From assembly GCF_001590685.1 (NCBI RefSeq), contig NZ_CP014616.1, positions 22,501-86,500 on the forward strand: a stretch of DNA of 64,000 bases. Direction: 5' to 3'. The position numbers and the translations under genes are program-made. Under the pieces are notes generated by a model that saw only the letters and a program-made list of their open reading frames with translations, searched no databases and was not told where the DNA came from. Positions 1 to 11,845 of this stretch are shown piece by piece. The stretch is from Sporosarcina psychrophila. Lineage in GTDB: Bacteria; Bacillota; Bacilli; Bacillales_A; Planococcaceae. Position 1 is the stretch's first letter, and each line of letters starts with the position of its first letter.

Positions 1-70
1 TTCACCTTATAGTTCTTTCTATCATACTCTAAATATTTCAATTAAACGACGGGATTGTATAAATAGGCGT

Positions 71-120
71 AAAAAAAAGGTTATTGAAATGGCCATATCG
101 ACCATTTCAATAACCTTTTT
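71..120 (-). terminator. Intrinsic terminator of gyrA
   Basis: A perfect 14-bp stem (79-92 with 102-115) lies directly after the gyrA stop. On the minus strand it is followed by a run of eight U (A tract at 71-78). It marks the end of the dnaA-to-gyrA series of minus-strand genes. Confidence 0.9.
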
Positions 121-122
121 AC

Positions 123-2666
123 TTAAGATTCCGTATCTTCATCGTCTATCTCAATAGTAGATAACCCGATGTCTTCATTATTTTCAGAAGAGACTTCATT
201 CTCTTCAACAATATTGTCGTCGAGTTCTTCTTCCTCTTCTTCTTTCACAACTTTTGCAACAGTCGCGACAAGTTCATCTTCTCCTAGGCGGATTAAACGT
301 ACTCCCTGCGTACTGCGTCCAATAACAGAAATATCGTCAATGTCCATACGGATCAAAATGCCATGTATCGTAATCAGCATTAGATCTTCAGTACCATCTA
401 CTGTCTTCATCGCAACAAGAAGACCATTGCGTTCTGTTACATTCAATGTCTTCAGACCGTAACCGCCACGAGTTTGAATACGGTATTCATCTTCTGGCGT
501 ACGTTTTCCGAATCCTTTTTCTGTGACAACTAGAATTTCATCGCCTTCATTCACTGTATCCATACCAATTACAATGTCGCCTTCACGAAGACGGATACCA
601 CGGACTCCACCTGCTATCCGACCCATAGAACGAATATCTGTCTCATTGAATTTGATTAACATGCCATCCTTCGTACCAATGGAAATGTTTTCATCGCCTT
701 TAGTCATTTTGACGCCGATAAGTTCATCATCGCCTCGAAGGGTAAGTGCTATCAATCCATTTGAACGGATATTAGCAAATTCGGAAACAGGTGTACGTTT
801 AACAACCCCGTTACGAGTCGAGAAGAATAAGTATTTGTCATCCTCGAATGCATCTACAGGAATCATGGCTGTTACTTTCTCGTCTTTATCGACACCTAAC
901 AAGTTAATGATCGGTAAACCTTTTGCAGTCCGGCTAAATTCAGGCACTTGATAGCCTTTCGTACGGAATACCCGTCCTCTGCTTGTGAAGAACAAGATGG
1001 TATCGTGCGTCGACGTATTCAATAAATGTTCAACGAAGTCGTCGTTATTCGTACCCATCCCTTGTATACCGCGACCTCCACGACGCTGGCTACGGTACGT
1101 ATTAGCAGGCAAACGTTTAATGTAACCATTATGTGTGAGTGTCAGTACTGAGTTTTCGACTGGGATAAGATCTTCGTCCTCAATCATTTCAGCGCCGCCC
1201 AGTGTAATTTCCGTTCTACGTTTATCTTCAAAGCGAATTTTCACTTCGAGCAATTCCTCACGAATAATCTCAAGCAATTTTGATTCGTCTGCAAGAATTG
1301 CACGGAGTTCAGACATAAGGAGTTGCAACGCTTCGTATTCACTTTCAATTTTGTCCCGCTCAAGTCCTGTCAAACGTTGAAGACGCATATCAAGGATAGC
1401 CTGCGCTTGACGATCAGATAAATTAAATTGATCCATCAACCCTGTTTTTGCTTCATCTGTTGTTTTAGATGCACGGATAAGGGTGATGATTCTATCGATA
1501 TTATCAAGTGCTATGCGTAGTCCTTCTAAAATGTGTGCGCGATCTTCCGCTTTTTTCAGATCGTACTGAGTACGTCTACGGATTACAACTTTTTGGTGTT
1601 CAAGATAATGGAACAAAATCTCCTTTAATGCAAGGATTTTTGGTTGACCATCAACGAGTGCCAGCATATTGACACCAAAACTAGATTGCAATGCGGTTTG
1701 TTTGTACAGATTATTTAACAGTACGTTGGCATTTGCGTCACGACGTACTTCCATCACTATTCGCATTCCGGTACGATCCGATTCATCGCGTAGGTCAGTA
1801 ATGCCATCGATTTTCTTATCACGTACCAACTCAGCAATTTTTTCAATCAGACGTGCCTTGTTTACCTGGAAAGGCAGCTCATGTACAAGGATTGTTTCCC
1901 TGCCGTTCGACTGCTGTTCAATTTCGACTCTGCCTCGAATGATAACCGAACCCCGCCCAGTTTCATAAGCTCTTCTGATTCCGCTACGACCAAGAATGAT
2001 CCCACCAGTTGGAAAGTCTGGACCTGGAATAATTTCCAACAATTCTTCTGTTGTAATTGCAGGATTGTCAGCAAGTGCAAGGACAGCATCAATTGTTTCT
2101 CCAAGATGATGCGGAGGAATATTTGTTGCCATTCCGACCGCAATACCGGTTGTCCCGTTAACGAGTAAATTCGGGTATCTGCTTGGAAGAACAATCGGCT
2201 CTCTTTCTTGTCCATCATAGTTATCTTGATAATCAACAGTATCTTTATTAATATCTCGAAGAAGTTCCATTGCAATACGCGACATACGAGATTCCGTATA
2301 CCGCATCGCAGCTGCACCATCTCCATCGACAGAACCAAAGTTACCATGACCATCAACGAGCATATAACGGTAGTTGAAATCTTGGGCCATCCGTACCATC
2401 GTGTCATACACAGCACTATCGCCATGCGGATGATACTTACCGATGACGTCTCCGACAATACGTGCGGATTTCTTATGCGGTTTATCTGCGGTATTTCCGA
2501 GATCCTGCATTGCATACAGAATACGGCGATGGACCGGCTTTAAACCATCCCTCACATCAGGGAGCGCACGTGAAACGATGACACTCATTGCATAATCAAG
2601 AAAAGATGTCTTCATTTCTGTACTAATGTTAATTCCCTTAACACCACGTTGCGGCATATCTGCCAT
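123..2666 (-). CDS. gyrA: DNA gyrase subunit A
   Basis: Subunit A of the type II topoisomerase that introduces negative supercoils. It forms the A2B2 complex with GyrB and carries out DNA cleavage and religation. The 847-aa protein has the N-terminal breakage-reunion domain with the active-site tyrosine at Y123 (in [10 protein letters not shown]) and a C-terminal beta-pinwheel with a GyrA box ([11 protein letters not shown]). The tail is strongly acidic. The quinolone-determining region reads [10 protein letters not shown] with serine at 84, the usual sensitive state; position 88 is Asp where B. subtilis has Glu. The ATG is preceded by AAAGGAG about 10 nt upstream. The gene lies downstream of gyrB, separated by 219 bp holding a degenerate repeat, so it may have its own promoter. 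Confidence 0.98.
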   Translation of the reverse strand: MADMPQRGVKGINISTEMKTSFLDYAMSVIVSRALPDVRDGLKPVHRRILYAMQDLGNTADKPHKKSARIVGDVIGKYHPHGDSAVYDTMVRMAQDFNYRYMLVDGHGNFGSVDGDGAAAMRYTESRMSRIAMELLRDINKDTVDYQDNYDGQEREPIVLPSRYPNLLVNGTTGIAVGMATNIPPHHLGETIDAVLALADNPAITTEELLEIIPGPDFPTGGIILGRSGIRRAYETGRGSVIIRGRVEIEQQSNGRETILVHELPFQVNKARLIEKIAELVRDKKIDGITDLRDESDRTGMRIVMEVRRDANANVLLNNLYKQTALQSSFGVNMLALVDGQPKILALKEILFHYLEHQKVVIRRRTQYDLKKAEDRAHILEGLRIALDNIDRIITLIRASKTTDEAKTGLMDQFNLSDRQAQAILDMRLQRLTGLERDKIESEYEALQLLMSELRAILADESKLLEIIREELLEVKIRFEDKRRTEITLGGAEMIEDEDLIPVENSVLTLTHNGYIKRLPANTYRSQRRGGRGIQGMGTNNDDFVEHLLNTSTHDTILFFTSRGRVFRTKGYQVPEFSRTAKGLPIINLLGVDKDEKVTAMIPVDAFEDDKYLFFSTRNGVVKRTPVSEFANIRSNGLIALTLRGDDELIGVKMTKGDENISIGTKDGMLIKFNETDIRSMGRIAGGVRGIRLREGDIVIGMDTVNEGDEILVVTEKGFGKRTPEDEYRIQTRGGYGLKTLNVTERNGLLVAMKTVDGTEDLMLITIHGILIRMDIDDISVIGRSTQGVRLIRLGEDELVATVAKVVKEEEEEELDDNIVEENEVSSENNEDIGLSTIEIDDEDTES

Positions 2667-2725
2667 TATTGTTAGACTCCTTTCAACTCAAAAATCCTTA
2701 GGAAAAGATAGTTCGACTACTTGAC

Positions 2726-2861
2726 TAGATATGCTGATCTAAAATATTCCATTGAACTCGCTAGGGGATGCCTCACACCTTAAGCGAAGCAGCCTCACCG
2801 TTCTCAGGGCTTCGGCTCTTTCGCTCAGTTATTATGGACAATCCTTTGTTCAATACATTTA
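2726..2861. repeat. Degenerate family A inverted-end repeat
   Basis: The gyrB-gyrA gap holds a decayed copy of the element seen intact at 62570-62781. The shared core reads GGGGATGCCTC near 2764, then TTCGGCTCTTTCGCTCAGT near 2810. The ends (TAGATATGCTGAT and GTTCAATACATTTA) are mutated versions of the 14-bp inverted ends of the intact copy. Confidence 0.6.
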
Positions 2862-2885
2862 GTTTTTTTCATTTCAACTAGCCAA

Positions 2886-4880
<1,995 letters not shown>

Positions 4881-4887
4881 TCAATCG

Positions 4888-6009
4888 TCATTCCTCTCTT
4901 TTAGCGACTTCGCCCGCTGTAACTTCGAATATGTCTGCCTGACGAATTGTTTCATGGTCAATCCCCGCTACGTTCGTCGTCGTGACAATTGTCTGCACTT
5001 CTCCTTGAATTGTGTTCAAGAGATGGGATTGTCGGTAATCATCAAGTTCAGACAGGACATCGTCCAAAAGAAGAACAGGTGCTTCTCCGACTTCTTGCTT
5101 TACAAGTTCTATTTCCGCAAGTTTAAGGGACAGCGCTGTTGTTCGCTGCTGTCCCTGCGATCCATACGTTTGGATGTCATAGCCGTTTACGAAAAAGTGA
5201 AGATCGTCTCTATGTGGCCCAATCAAGGTCATACCGCGATCTAGTTCACGGCGTCTTGCCTCAAGCAATCGCTGACCGAGTATCGACTGCATCTGTTCCA
5301 CAGTCTGTCCCGAATCAAGTTCTTTTAGTGTTCCATAAGAAACTTGAAGGGATTCAATACCACGAGAGATTCCTTTATGAATCGGTTCTGCCCATTTTTG
5401 TAAAAGTTCCATGAAATAAAACCTTTTACGAATAATTTGGACGGCTACTTGAATATACTGCTCTGTATAAATATCAAACATGACATCGTTAAGGCTTTGT
5501 TTTCCCCGATTGTCTTTTAAAATTGCATTGCGCTGTTTGAGTATTTTTTGAAATGTTAAAAGATCATGTAAATAGGTTGGTGAAATTTGACCGATTTCCA
5601 TATCTAGAAACCGTCTTCTTACCTGGGGACTGCCCTTTACAAGATTTAAATCTTCAGGAGCAAACATGACGACATTTAATTGGCCAATGTACAAGCTAAG
5701 GCGTTTTTGTTCAAGATGATTGACACGCGCTTTTTTGCCTTTTTTCGAAATGACCAATTCTAATGGCAGCCGTCCATATTTACGTTGTATGTCCCCTTCT
5801 ATTTTACCATATTCTTGGTCCCAGCGTATTAATTCACGATCATTTGAAGTTCTATGCGATTTCGCCATAGAAAGTACATAGATCGCTTCCATGATGTTTG
5901 TTTTACCCTGGGCATTTTCCCCAATTAACACATTGATCTGTGGGGAGAATGAAAGGTCAAGTGATTCATAATTTCGGTAATCGATTAATGCAAGTCGTTC
6001 AATATACAT
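4888..6009 (-). CDS. recF: DNA replication and repair protein RecF
   Basis: SMC-like ABC ATPase that helps RecOR load RecA onto gapped DNA. The 373-aa protein shows Walker A GENAQGKT at residues 30-37, the ABC signature region [17 protein letters not shown], and Walker B with D-loop [12 protein letters not shown]. Its start overlaps the end of the S4 gene by 11 bp, so the two are likely translationally coupled. Confidence 0.97.
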   Translation of the reverse strand: MYIERLALIDYRNYESLDLSFSPQINVLIGENAQGKTNIMEAIYVLSMAKSHRTSNDRELIRWDQEYGKIEGDIQRKYGRLPLELVISKKGKKARVNHLEQKRLSLYIGQLNVVMFAPEDLNLVKGSPQVRRRFLDMEIGQISPTYLHDLLTFQKILKQRNAILKDNRGKQSLNDVMFDIYTEQYIQVAVQIIRKRFYFMELLQKWAEPIHKGISRGIESLQVSYGTLKELDSGQTVEQMQSILGQRLLEARRRELDRGMTLIGPHRDDLHFFVNGYDIQTYGSQGQQRTTALSLKLAEIELVKQEVGEAPVLLLDDVLSELDDYRQSHLLNTIQGEVQTIVTTTNVAGIDHETIRQADIFEVTAGEVAKREE

Positions 6010-6238
6010 CCGTTTGACCGTCTGTTAGTTCAGTTACTTTATATGTGCCGACATTGGGAATTTTAACGATATCTCCATCACGAAGTTTTTTACCTCGTCG
6101 CTGTTCCTCCTCGCCATTGACGTAGACAATGTATTCATCCAGAAACCATTTAGCCATACCACCTGAACTAATTGTATTCGTCATTTTTAATAGTTGCCCT
6201 AGAGTTATGAACTCTGTATCGATTGTAAGATTTTCCAT
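5999..6238 (-). CDS. yaaA: S4-domain RNA-binding protein YaaA
   Basis: Small 79-aa protein with one S4 RNA-binding fold ([20 protein letters not shown], then [12 protein letters not shown]). It corresponds to B. subtilis YaaA (RlbA type), which sits in the same place between dnaN and recF. Family members bind RNA and are linked to ribosome assembly; the exact role is not established here. A weak AAAGG lies 10 nt before the ATG. It overlaps recF by 11 bp and is separated from dnaN by a terminator hairpin. Confidence 0.9.
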   Translation of the reverse strand: MENLTIDTEFITLGQLLKMTNTISSGGMAKWFLDEYIVYVNGEEEQRRGKKLRDGDIVKIPNVGTYKVTELTDGQTDVY

Positions 6239-6299
6239 AGAGTCTCAACCTTTCGCAAGTTAGTCTGTCTTTCTATTTTAGCCGACTTTCGGCAGTAAG

Positions 6300-6331
6300 T
6301 AAAAAGGATAGTCAAATAAGTGACTATCCTT
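6300..6331 (-). terminator. Terminator or attenuator after dnaN
   Basis: An 11-bp perfect stem (6304-6314 with 6321-6331) with an A tract on its left reads as a rho-independent terminator on the minus strand. It separates dnaA-dnaN from yaaA-recF-gyrBA, so the latter probably has its own promoter or depends on read-through. Confidence 0.82.
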
Positions 6332-6337
6332 CAAGAT

Positions 6338-7474
6338 TCAGTATGTTCGTACAGGGAGAATAAGTTGCAAGATTGAATCGTCATCAACTGATTTCAAGAT
6401 GAACGGTCGCATAGCTCCCGTAAATTGAATCGTTATGTCTTGTCCATCGATTGCTTTCAATGCGTCCATCATATATTTAGCACTGAAAGAAATATTCAAT
6501 TCTTCTCCTGTTACGCCAATAGCTTCAACCAATTCTTCAACCTTACCTACTTCAGGTGAATTTGAAGAGATTTCAATAACTTTACCTTCATTGGCAGAGA
6601 AGCGAACAATGTTGTTCCGTTCTTCACGTGCTAGAAGGGATGCTCTATCAATTGCCTGAAGAAGAAGTCGGCCATTCACCGTTACTGATGTTTTATATTC
6701 TAACGGGATAAGACGTGATGTATCTGGGTAATTGCCTTCCAATAGGCGTGAGTAAAATAACACACCACGTGTTTTGAATAACACTTGTTGATCTGCAATG
6801 ACAATATCCACAAGTTCACCGTTATCAGGCAAAATCTTATTTAGTTCCTGAAGACTTTTACCAGGAATAACGACACTGAATGGAACTTCTGGCATATCTT
6901 CAGGTATCGTCAGTCTTCTTGCCAATCTATGGCTATCAGTAGCGATACAAGCAAGTCCCCCATCTTTTACTTCCCAAAGGACACCTGTTAATACTGGTCT
7001 AGTTTCTTGTTGAGACACGGCAAAGACCGTTTCTCGAATGATTGATTTCATCAGATCCGCTGGCAATGAAAATAGATAGTCATCTTTTACTTCTGGTAGA
7101 ACCGGGTAATCTTCTGGATCTAGTCCAATTAGATGGAATTCAGACTTACCGGATTGAATATGTGTTTGAAGTCCATTTGCAACTTCTATTGTTACTTCAT
7201 TCGTAGGTAGTTTTCGTACGATTTCGCTAAATACTTTAGCTTGCAGCACGATGCTTCCTTTTTCTACAACTTGAATAATTTGTTCTCCATTATCTTCTGC
7301 AGGTATGAATGTACAGATCGTAATATCGGAATCACTTCCTGTTAATGTCATTCCTTTTTCGTCCACTTCAATCTTTATTCCTGTCAAAATTGGAATCGCA
7401 ACTTTTTGACTGATGGCTTTCATAACATCGCTTAATCCATCAAGCAACTTATCTCTCATAATTTCAAATTTCAT
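6338..7474 (-). CDS. dnaN: DNA polymerase III sliding clamp (beta)
   Basis: Ring-shaped processivity clamp that tethers DNA polymerase III to DNA. The 378-aa protein starts MKFEIMRDKLLDGL and ends with the conserved LILPVRTY. GAGGG lies a few nt upstream of the ATG at 7474. An upstream in-frame ATG (7591) would run the gene through the origin unwinding region and has no ribosome-binding site, so it is rejected. It is the second gene of the dnaA operon on minus. Confidence 0.97.
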   Translation of the reverse strand: MKFEIMRDKLLDGLSDVMKAISQKVAIPILTGIKIEVDEKGMTLTGSDSDITICTFIPAEDNGEQIIQVVEKGSIVLQAKVFSEIVRKLPTNEVTIEVANGLQTHIQSGKSEFHLIGLDPEDYPVLPEVKDDYLFSLPADLMKSIIRETVFAVSQQETRPVLTGVLWEVKDGGLACIATDSHRLARRLTIPEDMPEVPFSVVIPGKSLQELNKILPDNGELVDIVIADQQVLFKTRGVLFYSRLLEGNYPDTSRLIPLEYKTSVTVNGRLLLQAIDRASLLAREERNNIVRFSANEGKVIEISSNSPEVGKVEELVEAIGVTGEELNISFSAKYMMDALKAIDGQDITIQFTGAMRPFILKSVDDDSILQLILPVRTY

Positions 7475-7487
7475 TCTATACCCTCGC

Positions 7488-7549
7488 TTAATATATATAG
7501 TATTAGTTATTAATAAAGTAATAGTAATAGTAGTAGGGGCTGTGGATAT
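7488..7549 (-). promoter_or_regulatory. oriC basal unwinding element with DnaA-trios
   Basis: On the minus strand, reading away from dnaA, there is a DnaA box (ATATCCACA, 7541-7549), a short GC-rich spacer (7536-7540), then a run of CTA/TTA trinucleotides (7500-7535, read as TAG/TAA on plus) and an AT-rich tract with TATATATA. This order (box, GC spacer, DnaA-trios, AT-rich DNA) is that of the B. subtilis unwinding site in the dnaA-dnaN gap. Further boxes lie at 7594-7602 (TGTGTATAA) and 7634-7642 (TTATGCACA), with a one-mismatch box at 7584-7592. Confidence 0.85.
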
Positions 7550-7644
7550 GTTGGTAAGTCTATTTTCCCTTTGAGCCTGAACGTTTTCCACATGTGTATA
7601 ACCTGTTTGTAGGTGTGCACTACTTATTATATGTTATGCACAGG

Positions 7645-8994
7645 TCATCCTCTACCAAGAACATTACGAATATCTTGAACGTCTTGTTGCAAAGCTTGAT
7701 CATCCTTTAACATTTGCCTAATCTTCTCGTGTGCGTGAATGACAGTTGAATGATCTCGTCCTCCGAACTCAGATCCAATCTTAGGTAGGGAGAAATCCGT
7801 AAGTTCTCTGGATAAAAACATGGCAATCTGTCGGGGAAATGCAATCGCCCTCGTTCTTTTCTTCGCAGTAAAATCCTCTAGACGTATGTCAAAGTGCTCT
7901 CCAACTGCTTTTTGGATATCAAGAATCGTTACAGTACGCGGTCTTGAATTAGGAATAATATCTTTCAAGGCTTCCGCAGCAAGATCCGTATTGATATCCG
8001 AATTGACGAGTGATGAGTAGGCGACAACGCGTATAAGAGCCCCCTCAAGCTCACGTATGTTTGAGTCAATTTGGTTGGCAATGTACAGCATGACTTCATT
8101 TGGAATATCAACAAGCCCATCAGCCTTTGCCTTTTTGCGCAAAATTGCGATGCGTGTTTCCAGGTCTGGAGGTGCTATGTCTGTGATAAGACCCCATTCA
8201 AAGCGGGATCTAAGTCTGTCCTCAAGTGTTGGAATTTCTTTTGGAGGTCGGTCACTTGAAATAACAATCTGTTTTGACTCCTCATGGAGTGTGTTGAATG
8301 TATGGAAAAATTCTTCTTGTGTTTGTTCTTTTCCCGCAAGGAATTGAATATCATCTATTAAGAGCACGTCTACATTCCGATAACGATTACGGAACTCGAC
8401 AGCTTTATTATCACGAATAGAGTTAATGAATTCATTTGTAAACTTCTCAGATGAAAGATACATGACTTTTGCTGAGGGGTTCTGTTCGAGTACATAATGT
8501 CCAATTGCGTGCATTAAGTGTGTCTTTCCAAGCCCAACACCCCCATAGATAAACAGCGGATTATAGGCTTTCGCTGGTGCTTCAGCAACGGCAAGTGACG
8601 CTGCATGGGCAAAACGATTTCCTGAACCAATGACGAATGTGTCAAACGTATATTTTAGATTAAGCATGCCAGGTGCCGACGTTAATGGAACTTTTTCTAT
8701 AGGTTTAACGGTCGGTTTAGGTAGCATGAAATCATTTTCTTCCATGTTTTTAGGAACAACGAACTGAATGATTCGGTCTTCGCCGGTCAATTCGGATAGA
8801 ATACCAGTAATAAGATGTACATAGTGGTTTTCAAGCCAATCTTTTGCAAATGAATTCGGTGCGGCGATTGTGACATTTTCTTCGCCATAAGACATCAGTT
8901 TTGTCGACTTTAGCCAAGTTTCAAAACTAGGTCTTGAAATTTTCTGCTCAACCTTCGACAAAACTTCGATCCATAATTCTTCTAAGTGGTCCAA
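7645..8994 (-). CDS. dnaA: Chromosomal replication initiator DnaA
   Basis: AAA+ initiator that binds the DnaA boxes and melts oriC. The 449-aa protein has the N-terminal helicase-loader-interacting domain I, a linker, the ATPase domain with Walker [10 protein letters not shown] at 151-159 and Walker [10 protein letters not shown], and a C-terminal DNA-binding domain with signature [17 protein letters not shown] textbook AAGGAGG lies 7 nt before a TTG at 8994, and the product aligns from its first residues with known DnaA ([11 protein letters not shown]). A more distal ATG at 9072 lies inside oriC and is rejected. The gene is transcribed away from rpmH. Confidence 0.97.
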   Translation of the reverse strand: MDHLEELWIEVLSKVEQKISRPSFETWLKSTKLMSYGEENVTIAAPNSFAKDWLENHYVHLITGILSELTGEDRIIQFVVPKNMEENDFMLPKPTVKPIEKVPLTSAPGMLNLKYTFDTFVIGSGNRFAHAASLAVAEAPAKAYNPLFIYGGVGLGKTHLMHAIGHYVLEQNPSAKVMYLSSEKFTNEFINSIRDNKAVEFRNRYRNVDVLLIDDIQFLAGKEQTQEEFFHTFNTLHEESKQIVISSDRPPKEIPTLEDRLRSRFEWGLITDIAPPDLETRIAILRKKAKADGLVDIPNEVMLYIANQIDSNIRELEGALIRVVAYSSLVNSDINTDLAAEALKDIIPNSRPRTVTILDIQKAVGEHFDIRLEDFTAKKRTRAIAFPRQIAMFLSRELTDFSLPKIGSEFGGRDHSTVIHAHEKIRQMLKDDQALQQDVQDIRNVLGRG

Positions 8995-9039
8995 ACGTGT
9001 GCCTCCTTTACAATGAAAATAAAAAACCCGAGGATATGT

Positions 9040-9069
9040 ATTATACACAGTTTTCCGTCGTGTGGATAA
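9040..9069 (-). promoter_or_regulatory. Candidate dnaA promoter overlapped by DnaA boxes
   Basis: On the minus strand a perfect TATAAT (9040-9045) lies about 45 nt upstream of the dnaA start. The -35 position, 18 bp away, is poor (TTATCC, 9064-9069). A perfect DnaA box (TTATACACA, 9041-9049) covers the -10 and a second (9061-9069) covers the -35, so DnaA binding would occlude the promoter. Autorepression is inferred from this overlap. Confidence 0.5.
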
Positions 9070-9355
9070 CAATTACGCAAAAGTGTTGAAAAAATTATCC
9101 ACAATGTATTAACAACTGTGGATAACAAAAATGCTATAAAATTATGTGCATAACAAATTCATCTCATTGTAACAGGATATGTTGTGGATTACAAGGAGTC
9201 CTGAACCTTATCCACAGCGCAAGTGGTTGTGGATGAAATCTTTATCCACAGGCCTTGGTATGTGAGGAAGATGTCGATAAGCAGTGTGCATAAAAAAACT
9301 TGAGAAAATACTATCCACATCACTATCTGGAATTAGCGGAAGAAACCGTGGATAA
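9041..9355. other. oriC DnaA-box cluster upstream of dnaA
   Basis: Twelve 9-mers related to TTATNCACA lie in about 315 bp. Perfect copies are at 9041, 9061, 9095, 9117, 9145, 9208, 9242 and 9285. One-mismatch copies are at 9183, 9228, 9311 and 9347. They occur in both orientations. With the cluster downstream of dnaA (7541-7642) they make the bipartite origin typical of Bacillales. No coding sequence is present between dnaA and rpmH. Confidence 0.95.
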
Positions 9356-9414
9356 CTTATTGGGACGAAATCAGAGAAACTAAATGGCCTAAATTACTGT
9401 CGAACAGGAAAGGG

Positions 9415-9444
9415 TTGACTTTTACCTTGGAAATCCGATATACT
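9415..9444 (+). promoter_or_regulatory. Sigma-A promoter of rpmH
   Basis: TTGACT (9415-9420), an 18-bp spacer and TATACT (9439-9444), about 55 nt upstream of the rpmH start. It is close to the housekeeping consensus and is the obvious promoter for rpmH and, past the terminator, rnpA. Confidence 0.85.
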
Positions 9445-9499
9445 ATTCAAGACTGTCACAGTAATAAATAGACAATCAATGCAGGAGGTGTCTTAAAAG

Positions 9500-9634
9500 A
9501 TGAAACGTACTTACCAACCAAATAAACGTAAGCGTAGTAAAGTTCACGGCTTCCGTGAAAGAATGAGCACGAAAAGCGGACGCAGAATTCTAGCAGCTCG
9601 TCGTCGTAAAGGAAGAAAAGTCCTATCAGCATAA
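9500..9634 (+). CDS. rpmH: 50S ribosomal protein L34 (bL34)
   Basis: The 44-aa, very basic protein ([18 protein letters not shown] to [10 protein letters not shown]) is the classic bL34 and has the universal position beside dnaA. GGAGGTG lies 8 nt before the ATG. It is divergent from dnaA across oriC and followed by its own terminator. Confidence 0.98.
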   Translation: MKRTYQPNKRKRSKVHGFRERMSTKSGRRILAARRRKGRKVLSA

Positions 9635-9664
9635 GGCCACTGACATTTCAGTGGTCTTTTTTCT
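9635..9664 (+). terminator. Terminator after rpmH
   Basis: Stem GGCCACTGA / TCAGTGGTC (9635-9643, 9648-9656) with a T run, starting at the base after the rpmH stop. Read-through would be needed for rnpA unless it has its own promoter. Confidence 0.88.
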
Positions 9665-9714
9665 TGTTTATTAATGAAGAACTATAATCATAGATGACGG
9701 AGCAGGTGCATGAG

Positions 9715-10056
9715 ATGAACAGACGTCAACGGATAAAGACGAATGAGGAATTCCAAGAAGTATTCAAAAAAGGGAAGTCGTTTGCTAATCGGCAATTTGT
9801 TGTGTATTCCTATAGGAAGGAAGACCAGCCAGAATTCAGGATTGGTCTGTCCGTCAGCAAAAAAGTAGGTAATGCAGTCGCGCGGAATAGGATCAAACGG
9901 TATTTACGACAGTCCTTCCTGGAAATGAAAGACGAACTGCGCAACGATATGGATTATGTCATCATCGCCAGACATCAGGCGGCCACATTAGATTTTCATG
10001 AAACAAAAAAAAGTTTGCAGCACGTTCTGCGTATTTCTCGTGTCTTAAAGAAGTAG
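9715..10056 (+). CDS. rnpA: Ribonuclease P protein component
   Basis: Protein cofactor of RNase P, which processes tRNA 5' ends. The 113-aa basic protein carries the conserved RNR region ([17 protein letters not shown]) and the central FxRxGLSVSKK-type strand. AGGTG is 6 nt before the ATG at 9715. An in-frame ATG at 9694 lacks a ribosome-binding site, so the shorter form is preferred. Confidence 0.96.
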   Translation: MNRRQRIKTNEEFQEVFKKGKSFANRQFVVYSYRKEDQPEFRIGLSVSKKVGNAVARNRIKRYLRQSFLEMKDELRNDMDYVIIARHQAATLDFHETKKSLQHVLRISRVLKK

Positions 10057-10103
10057 AAGGAAGTATATGAACGTGATAAACTGTTAGTATCGGTCGATAG
10101 GGC

Positions 10104-10255
10104 CTTTTAACTTCACTCGGCAGGGGTCGAAACCCCTACTGAAAATTAAGGAACTCTGGCTAAAATCGCCGCGTACTGCGGCAACGCCTGAGTAACCAAC
10201 ATCCTGTTGGCCAAAAGCCTCCAGCGGATGTCACAGATTTTGAAGAGAATTAATT
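10104..10255 (+). repeat. Family E repeat upstream of yidC
   Basis: The rnpA-yidC gap holds a palindrome-rich block: GGGGTCGAAACCCC, then CGCCGCGTACTGCGGC, then CCAACATCCTGTTGG. It ends in a segment (GCCTCCAGCGGATGTCACAG onward) nearly identical to one at 19137-19178. The left part (TTTTAACTT..ACTC) is also shared. This is a dispersed non-coding repeat that ends just before the yidC ribosome-binding site. Confidence 0.7.
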
Positions 10256-10283
10256 GAATAAGATAAGATTTGGGGGAACTGAT

Positions 10284-11048
10284 TTGAAAAAGAAGTTAGC
10301 ATTAATCCTTATACTGACGGCATTGTCGGTATTTCTTGCGGGATGTTCGGAATTCCAACAACCGATTTACGAGGACAGTGAAGGATTTTGGAACAAATTT
10401 GTCGTCTGGCCGTTAGTTTCCCTAATAACGACATTTAAAGACATACTCGGCACATACGGGTACGGTATTGTTGCAGTTACAATCATCATTCGACTTGTCT
10501 TGCTTCCATTAATGATCAAACAGACAAAAAGTTCAAAACGGATGCAGGAAATCCAACCTGAACTGAAAGCACTCAAAGAGAAATACAAATCAAAAGACGC
10601 AGTTACACAACAAAAGTACCGTGAAGAAATGCAAAAAATTATGTCGGAACGAAAAATCAATCCGGCGGCAGGCTGTTTACCAGTCTTAATCCAAATGCCA
10701 ATTCTATTCGGTTTCTATCATGCGATCAGCCGAATGAATGTCACATACGATATTGGAAACTTCTTATGGTTTGAACTTGCAGCGCCAAGTATTACACTTG
10801 CAGTTTTAGCAGGAGCTATGCAGTTTATCGTTTTACGTACAGGTCCTGCAATGGACAACCCACAGATGAAAGTAATGATGTATATCATGCCGTTTATGAT
10901 TATGATCTTCGGTTCATTCTTACCAGCAGCACTTTCACTTTACTGGGTAATCGGTAATATCATTTCAATTATCCAAAACATCTTCATTTACAAACCATTT
11001 AAGAAAAAGGAAGTGGAACTTGTAAAAGTGGGAGGGAAACGGAAATGA
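10284..11048 (+). CDS. yidC: Membrane protein insertase YidC/SpoIIIJ
   Basis: Oxa1/YidC-family insertase that places proteins in the cytoplasmic membrane with or without SecYEG. The 254-aa protein has a lipoprotein signal with lipobox LAGC (Cys21), an amphipathic cytoplasmic helix region (SKRMQEIQPELKALKEKYK) and about five membrane segments, ending in a lysine-rich tail. A TTG at 10284, 7 nt after GGGGG, gives the expected signal peptide MKKKLALILILTALSV; longer starts are unlikely. It overlaps jag by 4 bp (ATGA). In spore formers this position corresponds to SpoIIIJ. Confidence 0.95.
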   Translation: MKKKLALILILTALSVFLAGCSEFQQPIYEDSEGFWNKFVVWPLVSLITTFKDILGTYGYGIVAVTIIIRLVLLPLMIKQTKSSKRMQEIQPELKALKEKYKSKDAVTQQKYREEMQKIMSERKINPAAGCLPVLIQMPILFGFYHAISRMNVTYDIGNFLWFELAAPSITLAVLAGAMQFIVLRTGPAMDNPQMKVMMYIMPFMIMIFGSFLPAALSLYWVIGNIISIIQNIFIYKPFKKKEVELVKVGGKRK

Positions 11049-11800
11049 CAAGGACGACGCGAAGGGGAACCACGGTTGAATTAGCGATTTCATCAGCATT
11101 GACAGTACTTGGCGTTACGCGTGATGAAGTAAAAGTCGAAGTGATCAATCAAGGGAGAAAAGGATTTCTAGGTTTCGGTGCAAAAGAAGCTGAAGTAACC
11201 GTAACTATTATGAACTTTGAAGAACCTTCCGTCCTTGAAGAAGCAAAACCTCTAATGGAGATACAGCCAACTGAGATTGAAGTTATTAGTGAATCTGTTA
11301 AACCTCCTGTGGAGAAAGAGGAAGTCCAAATTGAAGGATTGTCTGATGAAACTGCGATAGAAGAAACAGAAAACTATTTAAAAATGATTGCAATTGGAAT
11401 GGGTGTCGATGACATTCAAATCAGCCATGAAATCAAAGGTAAATATGTTACTTTTCAAATGGAAAGTGCAAAAGCTGCATTACTGATTGGAAAACGAGGA
11501 CAAACGTTAAATGCACTCCAGCAATTATCGCAGCTTGTAACAAACAAATTGGCAAGTCAATTCAAGGTCGTCCGGGTAGATATCGGTGATTATCGGGAGC
11601 GTCGCGAACAATCTTTGGAACAATTAGCAGAACGAATGGCTGATAAAGCAGTTCGTACTGGGAAAAGAATCCAGTTAGAACCGATGGCTTCCTATGAAAG
11701 GAAAGTCATCCATAATGCTTTATCACGGCGCATGGATATTGAAACATATTCAGAGGGCTCTGATCCATTCAGGTATTTAGTCATTGAATCTGTTAGGTGA
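11045..11800 (+). CDS. jag: RNA-binding protein Jag/KhpB (EloR)
   Basis: The 251-aa protein has the Jag N-terminal domain (residues about 3-55, with GRKGFLGFGAKEAEV), an acidic linker, a KH domain (LLIGKRGQTLNALQQL) and a C-terminal R3H domain (MASYERKVIHNALS). Homologues bind RNA and, with KhpA, influence cell elongation and division in Firmicutes. It is translationally coupled to yidC and ends with a strong terminator. Confidence 0.95.
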   Translation: MTRTTRRGTTVELAISSALTVLGVTRDEVKVEVINQGRKGFLGFGAKEAEVTVTIMNFEEPSVLEEAKPLMEIQPTEIEVISESVKPPVEKEEVQIEGLSDETAIEETENYLKMIAIGMGVDDIQISHEIKGKYVTFQMESAKAALLIGKRGQTLNALQQLSQLVTNKLASQFKVVRVDIGDYRERREQSLEQLAERMADKAVRTGKRIQLEPMASYERKVIHNALSRRMDIETYSEGSDPFRYLVIESVR

Positions 11801-11845
11801 AAAAAAGTCCCGCAAAGACGAACGCTGTCTCTGCGGGACTTTTTT
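11801..11845 (+). terminator. Terminator after jag
   Basis: Perfect stem AAAGTCCCGCA / TGCGGGACTTT with a T run, starting at the jag stop. The A tract on the left makes it potentially bidirectional. Confidence 0.92.

Noticed and set aside
2570..2590. parS-like GCACGTGAAACG in gyrA
   Set aside because: Only half of the palindrome matches; five or more mismatches.
7475..7591. Longer dnaN start
   Set aside because: It would translate the oriC unwinding element; the normal start has GAGGG and matches family length.
8995..9072. Longer dnaA start at an upstream ATG
   Set aside because: No ribosome-binding site, runs over the promoter and DnaA boxes; TTG 8994 has AAGGAGG at ideal spacing.
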